Shown here one piece after another: positions 30,911 to 41,269 of a DNA stretch of 64,000 nucleotides. The notes below the pieces were generated by a model that saw only the letters and a list, made by a program, of their open reading frames with translations, was not told the origin of the DNA and did not search any database. Origin of the DNA: Lachnospiraceae bacterium. Lineage in GTDB: Bacteria > Bacillota > Clostridia > Lachnospirales > Lachnospiraceae. The stretch covers positions 62,001-126,000 of the forward strand of contig SVFB01000036.1 in the NCBI GenBank assembly GCA_015057085.1, in the 5' to 3' direction. A program made the translations under genes and the position numbers. Numbering within the stretch: the first letter of the stretch is position 1; each line of letters starts with the position of its first letter.

Positions 30911-33118
30911 ATGAAAATCATCAAGCGAAGCGGAAGCGAAGTAAATTTTGATGTCACAAAAATTATAAGCGCCATTGAAAAAGCAAACGAATCCGTAATC
31001 GATTACGAAAAACTTACATCAGAACAGATCGAAGAGATTGCAGCGAATGTTGAGACCGCATGTCAGAATATGAAACGCTCTCCTTCTGTAGAAGAAATTC
31101 AGGATATGGTAGAGAACCAGCTTATGAATCAACGCGCATTTACCGTAGCCAGAAATTATATCACTTATCGTTATAAGAGAGCGCTTGTTCGTAAATCAAA
31201 TTCTACGGATGAGCAGATTTTGAGTTTGATTGAATGCAATAAAGAAGAAGTAAAGCAGGAGAATTCAAACAAGAATCCAACCGTTAGCTCCGTACAGCGT
31301 GACTATATGGCAGGAGAAGTTTCAAAGGATATCACAAAGAGATTCCTTCTTCCGGAGGAGATTGTGGATGCACATGAGAAGGGCTTGATTCATTTCCATG
31401 ATGCGGATTATTTTGCGCAGCATATGCACAATTGCTGTCTTGTAAATTTAGATGATATGCTTCAAAACGGAACCGTTATTTCCGAGACCATGATTGACAA
31501 GCCGCGCAGCTTTTCTACTGCATGCAATATCGCAACACAGGCAATCGCACAGATTGCTTCTAATCAGTATGGTGGACAGAGTATTTCATTGGCACATCTT
31601 GCACCATTTGTACAAATCAGCCGTGAAAAGTTCCGTAAGCAGGTTGCAGAGGAATACAAGGCTGCCAATGTTACCGTTGACGAGGCGCAGATTAATCAGA
31701 TTGCAGAACTTCGCGTAAAAGAAGAAATCAATCGCGGCGTTCAGATGATTCAGTATCAGGTTATCACATTAATGACCACCAACGGACAGGCTCCGTTCAT
31801 CACAGTATTTATGTATTTGAACGAGGTGCCGGAAGGTCAGACCAGAGAAGATCTTGCAGCAATTATCGAAGAGATGCTGCGTCAGAGAATCAAAGGTGTA
31901 AAGAATGAAAAGGGCGTTTATATCACTCCTGCATTCCCGAAATTGATTTATGTACTTCAGGAGAATAATATTACCGAAGGCTCAGAATATTGGGAATTGA
32001 CAAAGCTTGCAGCACAGTGCTCCGCAAAGAGACTTGTTCCGGATTATATTTCCGAAAAGGTGATGCGTGAATTGAAAGACGGAGATGTATATACCTGTAT
32101 GGGATGTCGTTCTTTCTTAACCGTAGACCGCTGCTCTCCTGCAGTAGGTAATATTGCAAATGCAAAGAATTATGTAGAAGGAAAGAGAAAATATTACGGC
32201 CGTTTCAATCAGGGTGTTGTCACCATCAACTTAGTTGATGTTGCTTGCTCTTCAGAAGGAAATGAAAAGCGCTTCTGGGAGATTCTCGATGAGCGCTTGG
32301 AACTTTGCCATAAGGCATTGCTTTGCAGACATAAGAGATTGCTTGGCACACCTTCGGATGTTGCTCCGATTCTTTGGCAGAATGGTGCGCTTGCAAGATT
32401 AAAGAAGGGCGAGAAAATTGACCGCTTGTTATTTGACGGTTATTCAACAATTTCTCTCGGATATGCAGGATTGTGCGAAACTGTTCGCTATATGAAAGGT
32501 GTTTCTCATACGGATCCTGAAATCGGAACTCCATTTGCTTTGGAGGTAATGCAGAAATTAAATGATGCCTGTGCAAAGTGGAAGGCTGAGTCCAATATTG
32601 ACTTTAGTTTATATGGAACTCCTCTTGAGTCCACTACTTATAAGTTTGCAAAATGCTTACAGAAGCGTTTTGGAATCATCGAGGGTGTCACAGATAAGAA
32701 TTATATTACAAACAGCTATCATGTTCATGTAACTGAGAATATCAATGCATTTGATAAATTAAAGTTCGAAGCACAATTCCAGAAATTATCTCCGGGTGGT
32801 GCAATCAGCTATGTGGAAGTGCCAAATATGCAGGATAATATTCCGGCGGTACTTTCTGTGATGCAGTATATCTACGACAACATCATGTATGCTAAGTTGA
32901 ATACAAAGAGTGATTTTTGTATGGAATGTGGCTACGATGGAGAAATCAAGATCGTAGAAGAGGAAGGCAGCGGAAAGCTGGTTTGGGAATGCCCGAACTG
33001 CGGTAACCGCAACCAGGACAAGATGAGCGTTGCAAGAAGAACTTGCGGCTATATCGGAACACAGTTCTGGAATCAGGGACGTACTCAGGAGATTCGGGAG
33101 AGAGTACTTCACTTATAA
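30911..33118 (+). CDS. nrdD: Anaerobic ribonucleoside-triphosphate reductase
   Basis: N-terminal ATP-cone (IIKRSGSEVNFDVTKI), C-terminal CMECGYDGE...CPNCGN and RRTCGYIG glycyl radical motif. Confidence 0.97.
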   Translation: MKIIKRSGSEVNFDVTKIISAIEKANESVIDYEKLTSEQIEEIAANVETACQNMKRSPSVEEIQDMVENQLMNQRAFTVARNYITYRYKRALVRKSNSTDEQILSLIECNKEEVKQENSNKNPTVSSVQRDYMAGEVSKDITKRFLLPEEIVDAHEKGLIHFHDADYFAQHMHNCCLVNLDDMLQNGTVISETMIDKPRSFSTACNIATQAIAQIASNQYGGQSISLAHLAPFVQISREKFRKQVAEEYKAANVTVDEAQINQIAELRVKEEINRGVQMIQYQVITLMTTNGQAPFITVFMYLNEVPEGQTREDLAAIIEEMLRQRIKGVKNEKGVYITPAFPKLIYVLQENNITEGSEYWELTKLAAQCSAKRLVPDYISEKVMRELKDGDVYTCMGCRSFLTVDRCSPAVGNIANAKNYVEGKRKYYGRFNQGVVTINLVDVACSSEGNEKRFWEILDERLELCHKALLCRHKRLLGTPSDVAPILWQNGALARLKKGEKIDRLLFDGYSTISLGYAGLCETVRYMKGVSHTDPEIGTPFALEVMQKLNDACAKWKAESNIDFSLYGTPLESTTYKFAKCLQKRFGIIEGVTDKNYITNSYHVHVTENINAFDKLKFEAQFQKLSPGGAISYVEVPNMQDNIPAVLSVMQYIYDNIMYAKLNTKSDFCMECGYDGEIKIVEEEGSGKLVWECPNCGNRNQDKMSVARRTCGYIGTQFWNQGRTQEIRERVLHL

Positions 33119-33138
33119 AATAGGACGAGTTTACAATT

Positions 33139-33687
33139 ATGTATTACGGAACCATTAAAAAAGCAGATATTGCCAACGGAGAAGGCGTTCGTGTAAGCCT
33201 GTTCGTATCAGGTTGCACAAACGCCTGTCCGGGGTGTTTTCAGCCGGAAACCTGGGATTTTCATTACGGCAGTGAATTTACAAAGGCTACGGAAGATGAA
33301 ATTATAAATGAATTAAAGAGCGGATATTATCAAGGCTTGACTGTTTTGGGAGGAGAACCTTTCGAACCATCAAATCAAATTGCTTTATTGCCATTTCTGA
33401 AGCGGGTTCATGAGGAACTGCCAAACAGAGATATCTGGATGTTTACCGGAAATTTGTATGAGGATTTATTGCCGGGTGGACGACGTTATACAGAAGCAAC
33501 CGATGAAATTTTAGATTTAATCGATATTTTGGTGGATGGAAGATTCGAACAATCCAAGATGAATCTTCGCATCAAATTTCGAGGTTCCACAAATCAAAGA
33601 ATTATCGACATGAAAAAGACAAGAGCGGCAGGAGAGGTTGTGCTTTCTCCATTGAATGCCAAAGGTCTTGAAGATGAAAAAAGATAA
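33139..33687 (+). CDS. nrdG: Anaerobic ribonucleoside-triphosphate reductase activating protein
   Basis: Radical SAM VSGCTNACPGCFQPETWDF; directly downstream of nrdD. Confidence 0.95.
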   Translation: MYYGTIKKADIANGEGVRVSLFVSGCTNACPGCFQPETWDFHYGSEFTKATEDEIINELKSGYYQGLTVLGGEPFEPSNQIALLPFLKRVHEELPNRDIWMFTGNLYEDLLPGGRRYTEATDEILDLIDILVDGRFEQSKMNLRIKFRGSTNQRIIDMKKTRAAGEVVLSPLNAKGLEDEKR

Positions 33688-33697
33688 TCAAAACAAA

Positions 33698-33726
33698 AAG
33701 GATGTGAATGATTCACATCCTTTTAT
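33698..33726. terminator. Bidirectional terminator
   Basis: AAAAGGATGTGAA-TGA-TTCACATCCTTTT. Confidence 0.88.
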
Positions 33727-33735
33727 TACGTTCTG

Positions 33736-34059
33736 CTATTGCAGATGCACTTCCTCTTGTTGGAAATCTTCATCGCTTTCAGGGGGATTCAGTTCCGCCC
33801 AGTTCGGGTCTTCCGTTCCCATAAAGTGATTGAAAAAGGTGTAACCGAGACACCAGATAAATCCGAAAATGGTACCGGATAATGCGATATACAAAAGCAT
33901 CTTTAATACAAATCCGGCAGTTAAATCGTGTCGTAAAAAATGGAGAACCAACATATAGATTGGTTTTAATAACATTAAGAAAACACCGATATAAAGAGCT
34001 GCCAGAGTTCCAATTACATAAAAAGTAACTGCAATAAATAAGTGTTTTTTCTTTTCCAT
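33736..34059 (-). CDS. Hypothetical membrane protein
   Basis: Two to three hydrophobic segments, acidic C-terminus; convergent with nrdG. Confidence 0.65.
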   Translation of the reverse strand: MEKKKHLFIAVTFYVIGTLAALYIGVFLMLLKPIYMLVLHFLRHDLTAGFVLKMLLYIALSGTIFGFIWCLGYTFFNHFMGTEDPNWAELNPPESDEDFQQEEVHLQ

Positions 34060-34222
34060 ATTTTTGCTCCTTGCATCTATTTTGCCACAGAATGCTTGAT
34101 TTTTCAAGTCGGACTGTAGTCACAGAGGTGTCTTGAAAATTTAGGTTAAAGTCTATATAATAAGTTCGTTTGAAGAAGCACAGACAAGAATTGTGTTTGA
34201 ATAACAGAAAAGAGGTTTTTAG

Positions 34223-35188
34223 ATGTTATACATGGTGAACGGTTTATCCGAAAATGTCATTTCTCTTTTGGGAGTATTGGTTGCCTTTTTAGGTACTGTA
34301 TTATTTACAGTGGTATTTAAGGAGAAACTTCCAAGAGATCAGGGCAGACAATTCGCAGTGGAAGGCGCAAAGAGTGCCGGAAAGCCGAGAGGCGCCGGAA
34401 TCATCTTTATATTTGTGTTTGCGGTTGCGACACTATGGTTTGTAAAATATTCACTTGAATTATTGTTTTATGTGTTGCTTGTGATTGTCGAAATGTTTAC
34501 AGGATATTTTGATGATGCGGCAGAAAAACCATGGAACGAATATTTAAAAGGCGCATTGGATCTTGTGGTTGCAGTATTAACCGCAGTGGTTTATCTGTAT
34601 TACAATGATTCCACAGTTACCTTTGCTTTGTTTGGAAATACCACAATTACGATTCCGCCGGTTGTATACGGAATCCTCACGGTAGTTCTGGTTTGGGCAG
34701 CCATCAATGTGACAAACTGCTCAGATGGAGTGGACGGCCTTTCCGGAAGTGTGAGTATTGTGACTTTACTCAGTTTTTATATGTTTGCAAAGCTGTCAAA
34801 TAATCCGGATTCCTTTATGTTTGCAGAGGTCCTGTTTGCACTTTGTCTTATGGGATATCTGTGGTTTAATGCAACGCCAAGTTTGATTTTGATGGGAGAT
34901 GCAGGTAGTCGTGCAATGGGATTTTTCCTTGCTATTGCAGCAATGAAGAGTCATAGCCCGTTTTTGTTTATCCCATTCGCAATCGTATTGATTTTGGATG
35001 GCGGACTGGGATTGGTGAAGGTTTCTCTGCTTCGTTTTCTTAAGATTCATATTCTAAAGAATACTTTAACACCGCTTCATGACAATGTGCGCAAGAAGAA
35101 AGAATGGTCGAATGCGCAGGTGACGATTCGCTTTACAATCATTCAAATTGCAATCAGCGTTTTCGTATTATATTTGTATCAATTGTAA
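34223..35188 (+). CDS. MraY-like glycosyltransferase family 4 (phospho-N-acetylmuramoyl-pentapeptide transferase homolog)
   Basis: NVTNCSDGVDGLSGS, LILMGDAGSRAMGFFLA, TPLHDNVRKKKEWSNAQV. Confidence 0.88.
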   Translation: MLYMVNGLSENVISLLGVLVAFLGTVLFTVVFKEKLPRDQGRQFAVEGAKSAGKPRGAGIIFIFVFAVATLWFVKYSLELLFYVLLVIVEMFTGYFDDAAEKPWNEYLKGALDLVVAVLTAVVYLYYNDSTVTFALFGNTTITIPPVVYGILTVVLVWAAINVTNCSDGVDGLSGSVSIVTLLSFYMFAKLSNNPDSFMFAEVLFALCLMGYLWFNATPSLILMGDAGSRAMGFFLAIAAMKSHSPFLFIPFAIVLILDGGLGLVKVSLLRFLKIHILKNTLTPLHDNVRKKKEWSNAQVTIRFTIIQIAISVFVLYLYQL

Positions 35189-35249
35189 TTGTAATCGGGA
35201 GAGCAATCTCCCGATTTTGATATTATGTAAAATATGTTATACTCATTCC

Positions 35250-36293
35250 ATGGTTGAAAATTACGAACATTACATCACAAAAAATATAAAAGCATATTAT
35301 AAAAGACGAATCTGGATGCCGCTTTTGTACATCATCCTTTTGGCAATTTGCTGGGGCCTTTTTTCAATGAGTGATATTCTTCGTCCAATCAGGTTGACGC
35401 AGGATGCAGATTTGAATTATTTTTACGAAAAGGAACCGCATTATGTGAAAGCAGATTTTGAAAATCTGACCTTTACAGGCTATATTGCGACAGAACGCGG
35501 AAAGACCAAAGGATATTATTACTATGTATCCTGGGGAAATTCTGTGGCAGTGGTATTGTTGTCTCCGGAAACCTGCGAGCAGGGAAATCCGAGCATTGAA
35601 AGTCTGTCAGTTTATGGCAAATTGATAAAAGGCGGAGAAACATATACCAAGCTATTGGAAAATATGGCTTCGGATTTGGATTGGACAGACACCGGAATCA
35701 CGGAAGCACTGCCGGATATTTATTTCAGCGAACCGGCAAATCATACCACATATACGTATATGATGTTCTTGCTGTATTTTGCGACTTTGATTTTTGCAGT
35801 GATTAGTGTGCTGATTGATTTGCTCCATATGATTTTCCCGGTGACGGCTCCGGCCTGCCAGAACCTGGTGGTATTTGGCAATCCGAAGAGACAACTGGAG
35901 GAGGCAGAAGAGGAACTTGCTACACTGCCACAGCTTGCAACGGAAGATATGTTTATCACGGAGCATTATTTTATCATGACAAGCCCGGTGGGAAATGCCA
36001 TTGTGCCAATCAATCAGATTCTGTGGATTTACAAGCATTCCACATTGCACAAATTCCTGTGGTATCACTTCAGCATCTCATATACGATGCACATTTATGC
36101 TAAGAAGCATTTTTATATTCATTGCCCGAAGAATATCAAATCGGACATTGATGGTATTATGGATTATCTTGCAGAAGCAAATCATGATATTGTGGTTGGA
36201 TTCTCGGAGAAGAATCGATTGAAGGTGCAGGCGCAGTACGAAAAGCCGTTCCATGTGGAGAAAATTGTGGCGGTTTTGCGCAAGAGGATTTAA
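35250..36293 (+). CDS. Hypothetical membrane protein (DUF6709-like)
   Basis: Start ATG 35250 (MVENYEHYITKNIKAYYKRR); two TM regions. Family assignment is tentative. Confidence 0.7.
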   Translation: MVENYEHYITKNIKAYYKRRIWMPLLYIILLAICWGLFSMSDILRPIRLTQDADLNYFYEKEPHYVKADFENLTFTGYIATERGKTKGYYYYVSWGNSVAVVLLSPETCEQGNPSIESLSVYGKLIKGGETYTKLLENMASDLDWTDTGITEALPDIYFSEPANHTTYTYMMFLLYFATLIFAVISVLIDLLHMIFPVTAPACQNLVVFGNPKRQLEEAEEELATLPQLATEDMFITEHYFIMTSPVGNAIVPINQILWIYKHSTLHKFLWYHFSISYTMHIYAKKHFYIHCPKNIKSDIDGIMDYLAEANHDIVVGFSEKNRLKVQAQYEKPFHVEKIVAVLRKRI

Positions 36294-36320
36294 TATACAG
36301 AAACGGAAATCAAAAAACAA

Positions 36321-37082
36321 ATGGATGCATATACAGATTTTGCATCTGTCTACGATCGGTTTATGGACAACGTACCTTACGAGCTGTGGGCAGATCGAAT
36401 TGCAGAAATACTAAAAGAATATGGCATCGAGCAAGGGCTTTTGCTGGATCTTTGCTGCGGGACAGGAAAGCTGACCCGCTTGCTTCGTCAAAAGGGTTTC
36501 GATATGATTGGCGTGGATGCCTCTGAGGAAATGCTTCAGATTGCACTGGAGCAAGATGCGCAAAATATTTTATATCTGAACCAGGATGCCAGAGAATTTG
36601 AGTTGTATGGAACGGTGCAAGCAATCATCAGTGCCTGCGACAGTTTGAATTATATTACGGAACCGGAAGATTTAAAGCAGGTTTTTCACCTTGCGAATAA
36701 TTATTTGGAAGCCAGAGGCCTGTTGATCTTCGATATGAACACTCCGTACAAATACGAGAAGCTTTTGGCACAGGAAACCTTTGCGGAGAACCGCGAGGAC
36801 TGCGCCTTTATCTGGGACAATTATTATGATAAAGAAGCGAAAATCAACGCCTATGATTTGACCTTATTTATCGCAGATAAAGCAGGAAAGTTCGACCGCT
36901 TTGAGGAAGAACATTATGAAAGATGCTATACTCTTTCGGAAATTCAAGCATTGCTTGAAGCGGCAGGAATGGAATTTATCGGCGCCTATGATGATTATAC
37001 GGGACAACCCTTGCGCGAAGATTCGGAGCGCATGGTCATAGTGGCGCGAGAAATGCAGATGGAAGGAAAATACTATGAGTGA
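36321..37082 (+). CDS. Class I SAM-dependent methyltransferase
   Basis: LLLDLCCGTGKLTRLLRQKGFDMIGVDASEEML. Confidence 0.92.
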   Translation: MDAYTDFASVYDRFMDNVPYELWADRIAEILKEYGIEQGLLLDLCCGTGKLTRLLRQKGFDMIGVDASEEMLQIALEQDAQNILYLNQDAREFELYGTVQAIISACDSLNYITEPEDLKQVFHLANNYLEARGLLIFDMNTPYKYEKLLAQETFAENREDCAFIWDNYYDKEAKINAYDLTLFIADKAGKFDRFEEEHYERCYTLSEIQALLEAAGMEFIGAYDDYTGQPLREDSERMVIVAREMQMEGKYYE

Positions 37083-37944
37083 TTATATTGTGCGTGCCAC
37101 AGCCTGTGATGACAGCATTCGTGCTTTTGCAATCACATCTAAGGAGACAGTGAGCACAGCTTTAAAAAAGCATGAGACAAGCCCTGTGATGACGGCAGCT
37201 CTGGGAAGACTGATGTCTGCCGGACTGATGATGGGCACGATGATGAAAGGCGATCGCGATTTGCTTACGCTTCAAATCGTATGTGATGGACCTGCGAAGG
37301 GGCTTACAGTGACTGCCGACTCCCATGGACATGTAAAAGGTTATGTGAATCATCCGAATGTGGATGTGCCTTTAAAATATGCAGGAAAACTTGATGTGGG
37401 TGTCGCACTCGGCAACGGTGTGCTATCCGTGATTCGAGATATGGGATTAAAAGAGCCTTACGTGGGTCAGTGCAATTTGCAGACCGGTGAAATCGCTGAG
37501 GATTTGACTTATTATTTTGCAGCCAGCGAACAGGTTCCATCTTCTGTGGGGCTTGGTGTACTCTGCGACCACGAGGGTGTCAGACAAGCCGGTGGTTTTA
37601 TCATTCAACTGATGCCATTTACACCGGATGACGTAATCGATCGCCTGGAGGCAAGGCTGAAGGAAATCGATACGGTAACCAATATGTTAGACAAAGGGAT
37701 GACACCGGAAGAAATGCTTCAGGAAATCTTAGGGGACTTCGGAGTGCAAATCAATGAAACCATTCCATGTTGCTTCCAATGTGATTGCTCTAAAGAAAAG
37801 ATTTCTTCTGCATTGGCAACACTGAATAAAAAAGATTTGCAGGATATGATAGAAGACGGAGAGGATATCGAAGTGAATTGTCATTTCTGCAATAGTGCTT
37901 ATCAATTTACAGTTGAGGATTTAAAGGAGATCTTAAAGAAGTGA
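37075..37944 (+). CDS. hslO: Hsp33 redox-regulated chaperone
   Basis: C-terminal CQCDCSKEK...CHFCNSAY zinc motif (ending of 'CFQCDCS ... CHFC'); MMKGDRDLLTLQI. Confidence 0.95.
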   Translation: MSDYIVRATACDDSIRAFAITSKETVSTALKKHETSPVMTAALGRLMSAGLMMGTMMKGDRDLLTLQIVCDGPAKGLTVTADSHGHVKGYVNHPNVDVPLKYAGKLDVGVALGNGVLSVIRDMGLKEPYVGQCNLQTGEIAEDLTYYFAASEQVPSSVGLGVLCDHEGVRQAGGFIIQLMPFTPDDVIDRLEARLKEIDTVTNMLDKGMTPEEMLQEILGDFGVQINETIPCCFQCDCSKEKISSALATLNKKDLQDMIEDGEDIEVNCHFCNSAYQFTVEDLKEILKK

Positions 37945-39842
37945 AAGACGGATTTGTAAAGGTTGCAACCATCTCACCGAAGATTACAGTTGCAGATACC
38001 AAGACGAATGGTGCAACCATACGAGCATACATGAAGGAAGTGGCAGATGCCGGTGCAAAAATTGCCGTATTTCCGGAACTTTGCATCACAGGATATACCT
38101 GTGGAGATTTATTTACGCAGGACCTGCTTTTGGATAAGGCAAAGGAAGAATTGTTATGCATTGCCGAGGAAAGCGCCAAATATGACGGCTTGTTTTTCGT
38201 GGGACTTCCATATGAGATAAACGGAAAACTTTATAATATGGCAGCAGCAGTGTCCGGCGGAATGATTCTGGGTATGGTACCGAAGGTATTTATGCCGACT
38301 TATAATGAATTTTATGAAGGTCGTAATTTTACTTCAGGGCTGACTTTAACCGGCTTTACGGATTTGAACGGTCAAAGCATTCCTGTGGGAACGAATTTTA
38401 TTTTTGCTTGCGAGGAAATGCCAAAACTTCGTGTGGCAGCGGAGATTTGCGAAGACCTTTGGGTGGCAAATCCGCCGAGTATCTTTCATGCATTAGGCGG
38501 TGCAAATGTGATGGTCAATTTGTCTGCCTCCGATGAAATTACAGGAAAGGCAAATTATCGAAGAGAATTAGTTTCAGGTCAATCAGCAAGACTTCTTTGC
38601 GCATATTTATATGCATCAGCCGGGGAAGGCGAATCTACACAGGATGTGGTTTATTCAGGTCATTGCATGATTGCTGAAAACGGACATATTTTGGCAGAAT
38701 CAAAGCGTTTTTGTGAGAGTGTCACTTACAGCGAAATCGACGTGAATCGCCTCGAGGAAGAAAGACGCAGAATGTCGACTTTTAGAACAGAAGATACACA
38801 TGATTTCATTCCTTTTCATTTGGATGTGGAGGAGACAGCGCTTACTCGGTTTGTGGATCCGGCTCCGTTTGTCCCTTCCAATCAGGCAGAGAGAGAGCTG
38901 CGATGCGATGAGATTTTGATGATTCAGGCAAGTGGTTTAAAGAAACGTCTTGAACATACGCATGCAAAGACTGCCGTGGTAGGAATCTCCGGAGGACTTG
39001 ATTCGACACTGGCACTTTTGGTTACTGCGCGTGCATTTGATTTAATCGGAAGAGATCACAAAGATATTATCGCAATTACCATGCCGGGCTTTGGAACCAC
39101 TGACAGAACCTATGAGAATGCCCTTAGTTTGATAAAAAGTCTAGGTGCAACCTTAAAGGAAATCTCCATTGTGGATTCGGTGAAACAGCATTTTAAAGAT
39201 ATCGGACAATCATTAGAAGAATTTGATGTAACATATGAAAATGGACAGGCAAGAGAGCGTACACAGATTTTGATGGATGTGGCAAACAAGACCGGAGGAT
39301 TTGTAATCGGAACAGGCGATTTGTCAGAGCTGGCATTGGGATGGGCAACCTATAATGGAGATCATATGTCCATGTATGCGGTCAACAGCTCTGTGCCGAA
39401 AACACTGGTACGTCATTTGGTTCGCTATTATGCGGATACTTGCGGAGATGATGCATTAAAGGCAGTTCTGATGGATGTTCTGGATACCCCGGTATCGCCG
39501 GAACTTCTTCCGCCGAAGGACGGGAAGATTGCGCAAAAAACAGAAGATCTGGTGGGCCCGTATGAACTCCATGACTTCTTTTTATATCACATGCTTCGAT
39601 TTGGCTTCCCGCCAAAGAAGGTATATCGCTTGGCTTTGATTGCTTTTCAGGGAACCTATGATGCAGAATTTATCCAAAAGTGGCTTAAGAATTTTTATCG
39701 TAGATTCTTTGCGCAGCAGTTTAAGCGTTCCTGTCTGCCGGATGGACCAAAGGTTGGTACTGTGGCAGTCTCTCCAAGAGGAGATTTGAGAATGCCTTCG
39801 GATGCGGCCGGAAGAATCTGGCTGGATGAACTGGAGGATTAG
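37941..39842 (+). CDS. nadE: NAD+ synthase, glutamine-hydrolysing
   Basis: N-terminal nitrilase-like domain (FPELCITGYTCGDL) and synthetase domain VVGISGGLDSTLAL. GTG start. Confidence 0.95.
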   Translation: MKDGFVKVATISPKITVADTKTNGATIRAYMKEVADAGAKIAVFPELCITGYTCGDLFTQDLLLDKAKEELLCIAEESAKYDGLFFVGLPYEINGKLYNMAAAVSGGMILGMVPKVFMPTYNEFYEGRNFTSGLTLTGFTDLNGQSIPVGTNFIFACEEMPKLRVAAEICEDLWVANPPSIFHALGGANVMVNLSASDEITGKANYRRELVSGQSARLLCAYLYASAGEGESTQDVVYSGHCMIAENGHILAESKRFCESVTYSEIDVNRLEEERRRMSTFRTEDTHDFIPFHLDVEETALTRFVDPAPFVPSNQAERELRCDEILMIQASGLKKRLEHTHAKTAVVGISGGLDSTLALLVTARAFDLIGRDHKDIIAITMPGFGTTDRTYENALSLIKSLGATLKEISIVDSVKQHFKDIGQSLEEFDVTYENGQARERTQILMDVANKTGGFVIGTGDLSELALGWATYNGDHMSMYAVNSSVPKTLVRHLVRYYADTCGDDALKAVLMDVLDTPVSPELLPPKDGKIAQKTEDLVGPYELHDFFLYHMLRFGFPPKKVYRLALIAFQGTYDAEFIQKWLKNFYRRFFAQQFKRSCLPDGPKVGTVAVSPRGDLRMPSDAAGRIWLDELED

Positions 39843-39844
39843 AT

Positions 39845-40279
39845 ATGCGAAGAAAGGACTTAAATGTTCCGGCACTTTTGCTGGAGGCTGTGGTCATCAT
39901 TTTATCAATCGGATATATGATTATGCAGGTGGTTTACGGGATTTATTACCGAAGAGGCGCAGGCGTCATTGTGATGAACTGTCTGGTGATGCTGTTGCTT
40001 TATGCATTCTTTACCTTGCTTAGTATTTATCCTGAACGCGTGAATCGAATTCCGCTTGAGCTTTGTCAGGGGAAAATCAGAAAGTTGACACTTTGGATGA
40101 TACGTGTGGAAAAGCTGATTTTTTCAGCCGGACTGGTCATCCCATGTGTATTTGATGTATTAGGAAAGGAAATCCCAACGGCCTCAAGTTTGATTCTGGT
40201 GGCAGTAATGATTCTGGTAGCAGCCGGGTTTGAATGGGCAATTATCAAAGAATTAAGAAATCATTTTAACAAGCAATAG
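39845..40279 (+). CDS. Hypothetical membrane protein
   Basis: Four hydrophobic segments; starts 3 bp after nadE. Confidence 0.7.
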   Translation: MRRKDLNVPALLLEAVVIILSIGYMIMQVVYGIYYRRGAGVIVMNCLVMLLLYAFFTLLSIYPERVNRIPLELCQGKIRKLTLWMIRVEKLIFSAGLVIPCVFDVLGKEIPTASSLILVAVMILVAAGFEWAIIKELRNHFNKQ

Positions 40280-40316
40280 CAAATACGAAATATAACAAAA
40301 GAAAGGGTTCTTAGAA

Positions 40317-40562
40317 GTGGAAAAACATGTAACATTTAAGACACAGGGCGTATGCTCTCAAAAGATTGACTTTGATTTGGTGGATGGCATTGTGCACAAT
40401 GTGGTCTTCACCGGAGGATGCAGAGGAAACACACAGGGTGTTGCGCGATTGGCAGAGGGAATGTCAGCGGAAGAAATTATCAAAAGATGCAAAGGGATTG
40501 AATGCCGGGGCAATAATTCCTGCCCGAACCAGTTGGCTCTTGCTCTGGAACAAAATATTTGA
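40317..40562 (+). CDS. TSCPD domain protein (TIGR03905-like)
   Basis: TQGVCSQKIDFDLVDGIVHNVVFTGGCRGNTQGVARL...CPNQLALAL. Confidence 0.85.
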   Translation: MEKHVTFKTQGVCSQKIDFDLVDGIVHNVVFTGGCRGNTQGVARLAEGMSAEEIIKRCKGIECRGNNSCPNQLALALEQNI

Positions 40563-40670
40563 AAAACAAATCAAAAAATGGTTGCTGAACGACAAAAATC
40601 AGAAAAATTAATAAAAGTTTTACAAATTCAGATGCTTCAAAAAGCGTTAAAATCAAAAAAGATAAACAAC

Positions 40671-40707
40671 AAAAGTCTCAAATGTGTTTGCGTTTGGGAC
40701 TTTTTTT
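40671..40707 (+). terminator. Rho-independent terminator
   Basis: AAAAGTCTCAAA-loop-TTTGGGACTTTTTTT. Confidence 0.8.
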
Positions 40708-40780
40708 AGTACCATTGCCCTAATTGTTAACGAAATCACTAAATTACCTGTAAGTAATGTAGTTACATTTTAGTGTATTC

Positions 40781-40860
40781 TTGATAATGCCTTATAAATT
40801 TTGTATAATGAAAGCACTGAAAAACGTTGACCGTTTAGAAAAAAATACCAATAAACGGTC
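40781..40860 (+). promoter_or_regulatory. Promoter (TTGATA-N17-TATAAT) plus downstream inverted repeat GACCGTTTA/TAAACGGTC
   Basis: -35 at 40781-40786, -10 at 40804-40809, inverted repeat 40829-40860 (9-bp arms). Confidence 0.7.
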
Positions 40861-40892
40861 CTTCTATTATTTAGAAAAGGAGAAGAATTACT

Positions 40893-41240
40893 ATGATCAA
40901 GAGAACCTACGAAGAACTTGAACCGTATTTTCCAGCAGGACATTTCGGGGTAACCTGCAAACGCTATCACGGCAAGGATGAGACCGGAGCTTCAAAATTC
41001 TGGATTGGAATTTCTGAATTTGAGCCGGGCGGAGGAGCTGATTGGGCTTATGAAGATAACCCATTGGAAAAGGTATATTTTGTTCTCGAAGGAGAGATGA
41101 CTGTTACGGATAAGGATGGAAACAAATATGTGATTCATCCAATGGAATCCATCTCATTCCCACCAAACGAAGGAAGAGGTTTAAAGAACGAATCCGACAA
41201 GCCTGCAAAGATGCTTGTAATTATCAATTATCCGGAATAA
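40893..41240 (+). CDS. Cupin domain protein
   Basis: GADWAYEDNPLEKVYFVLEGEMTVTDKDG... cupin motif. Confidence 0.88.
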   Translation: MIKRTYEELEPYFPAGHFGVTCKRYHGKDETGASKFWIGISEFEPGGGADWAYEDNPLEKVYFVLEGEMTVTDKDGNKYVIHPMESISFPPNEGRGLKNESDKPAKMLVIINYPE

Positions 41241-41269
41241 GCAAAAGATATTAGGAGGTGTTTTACAAA

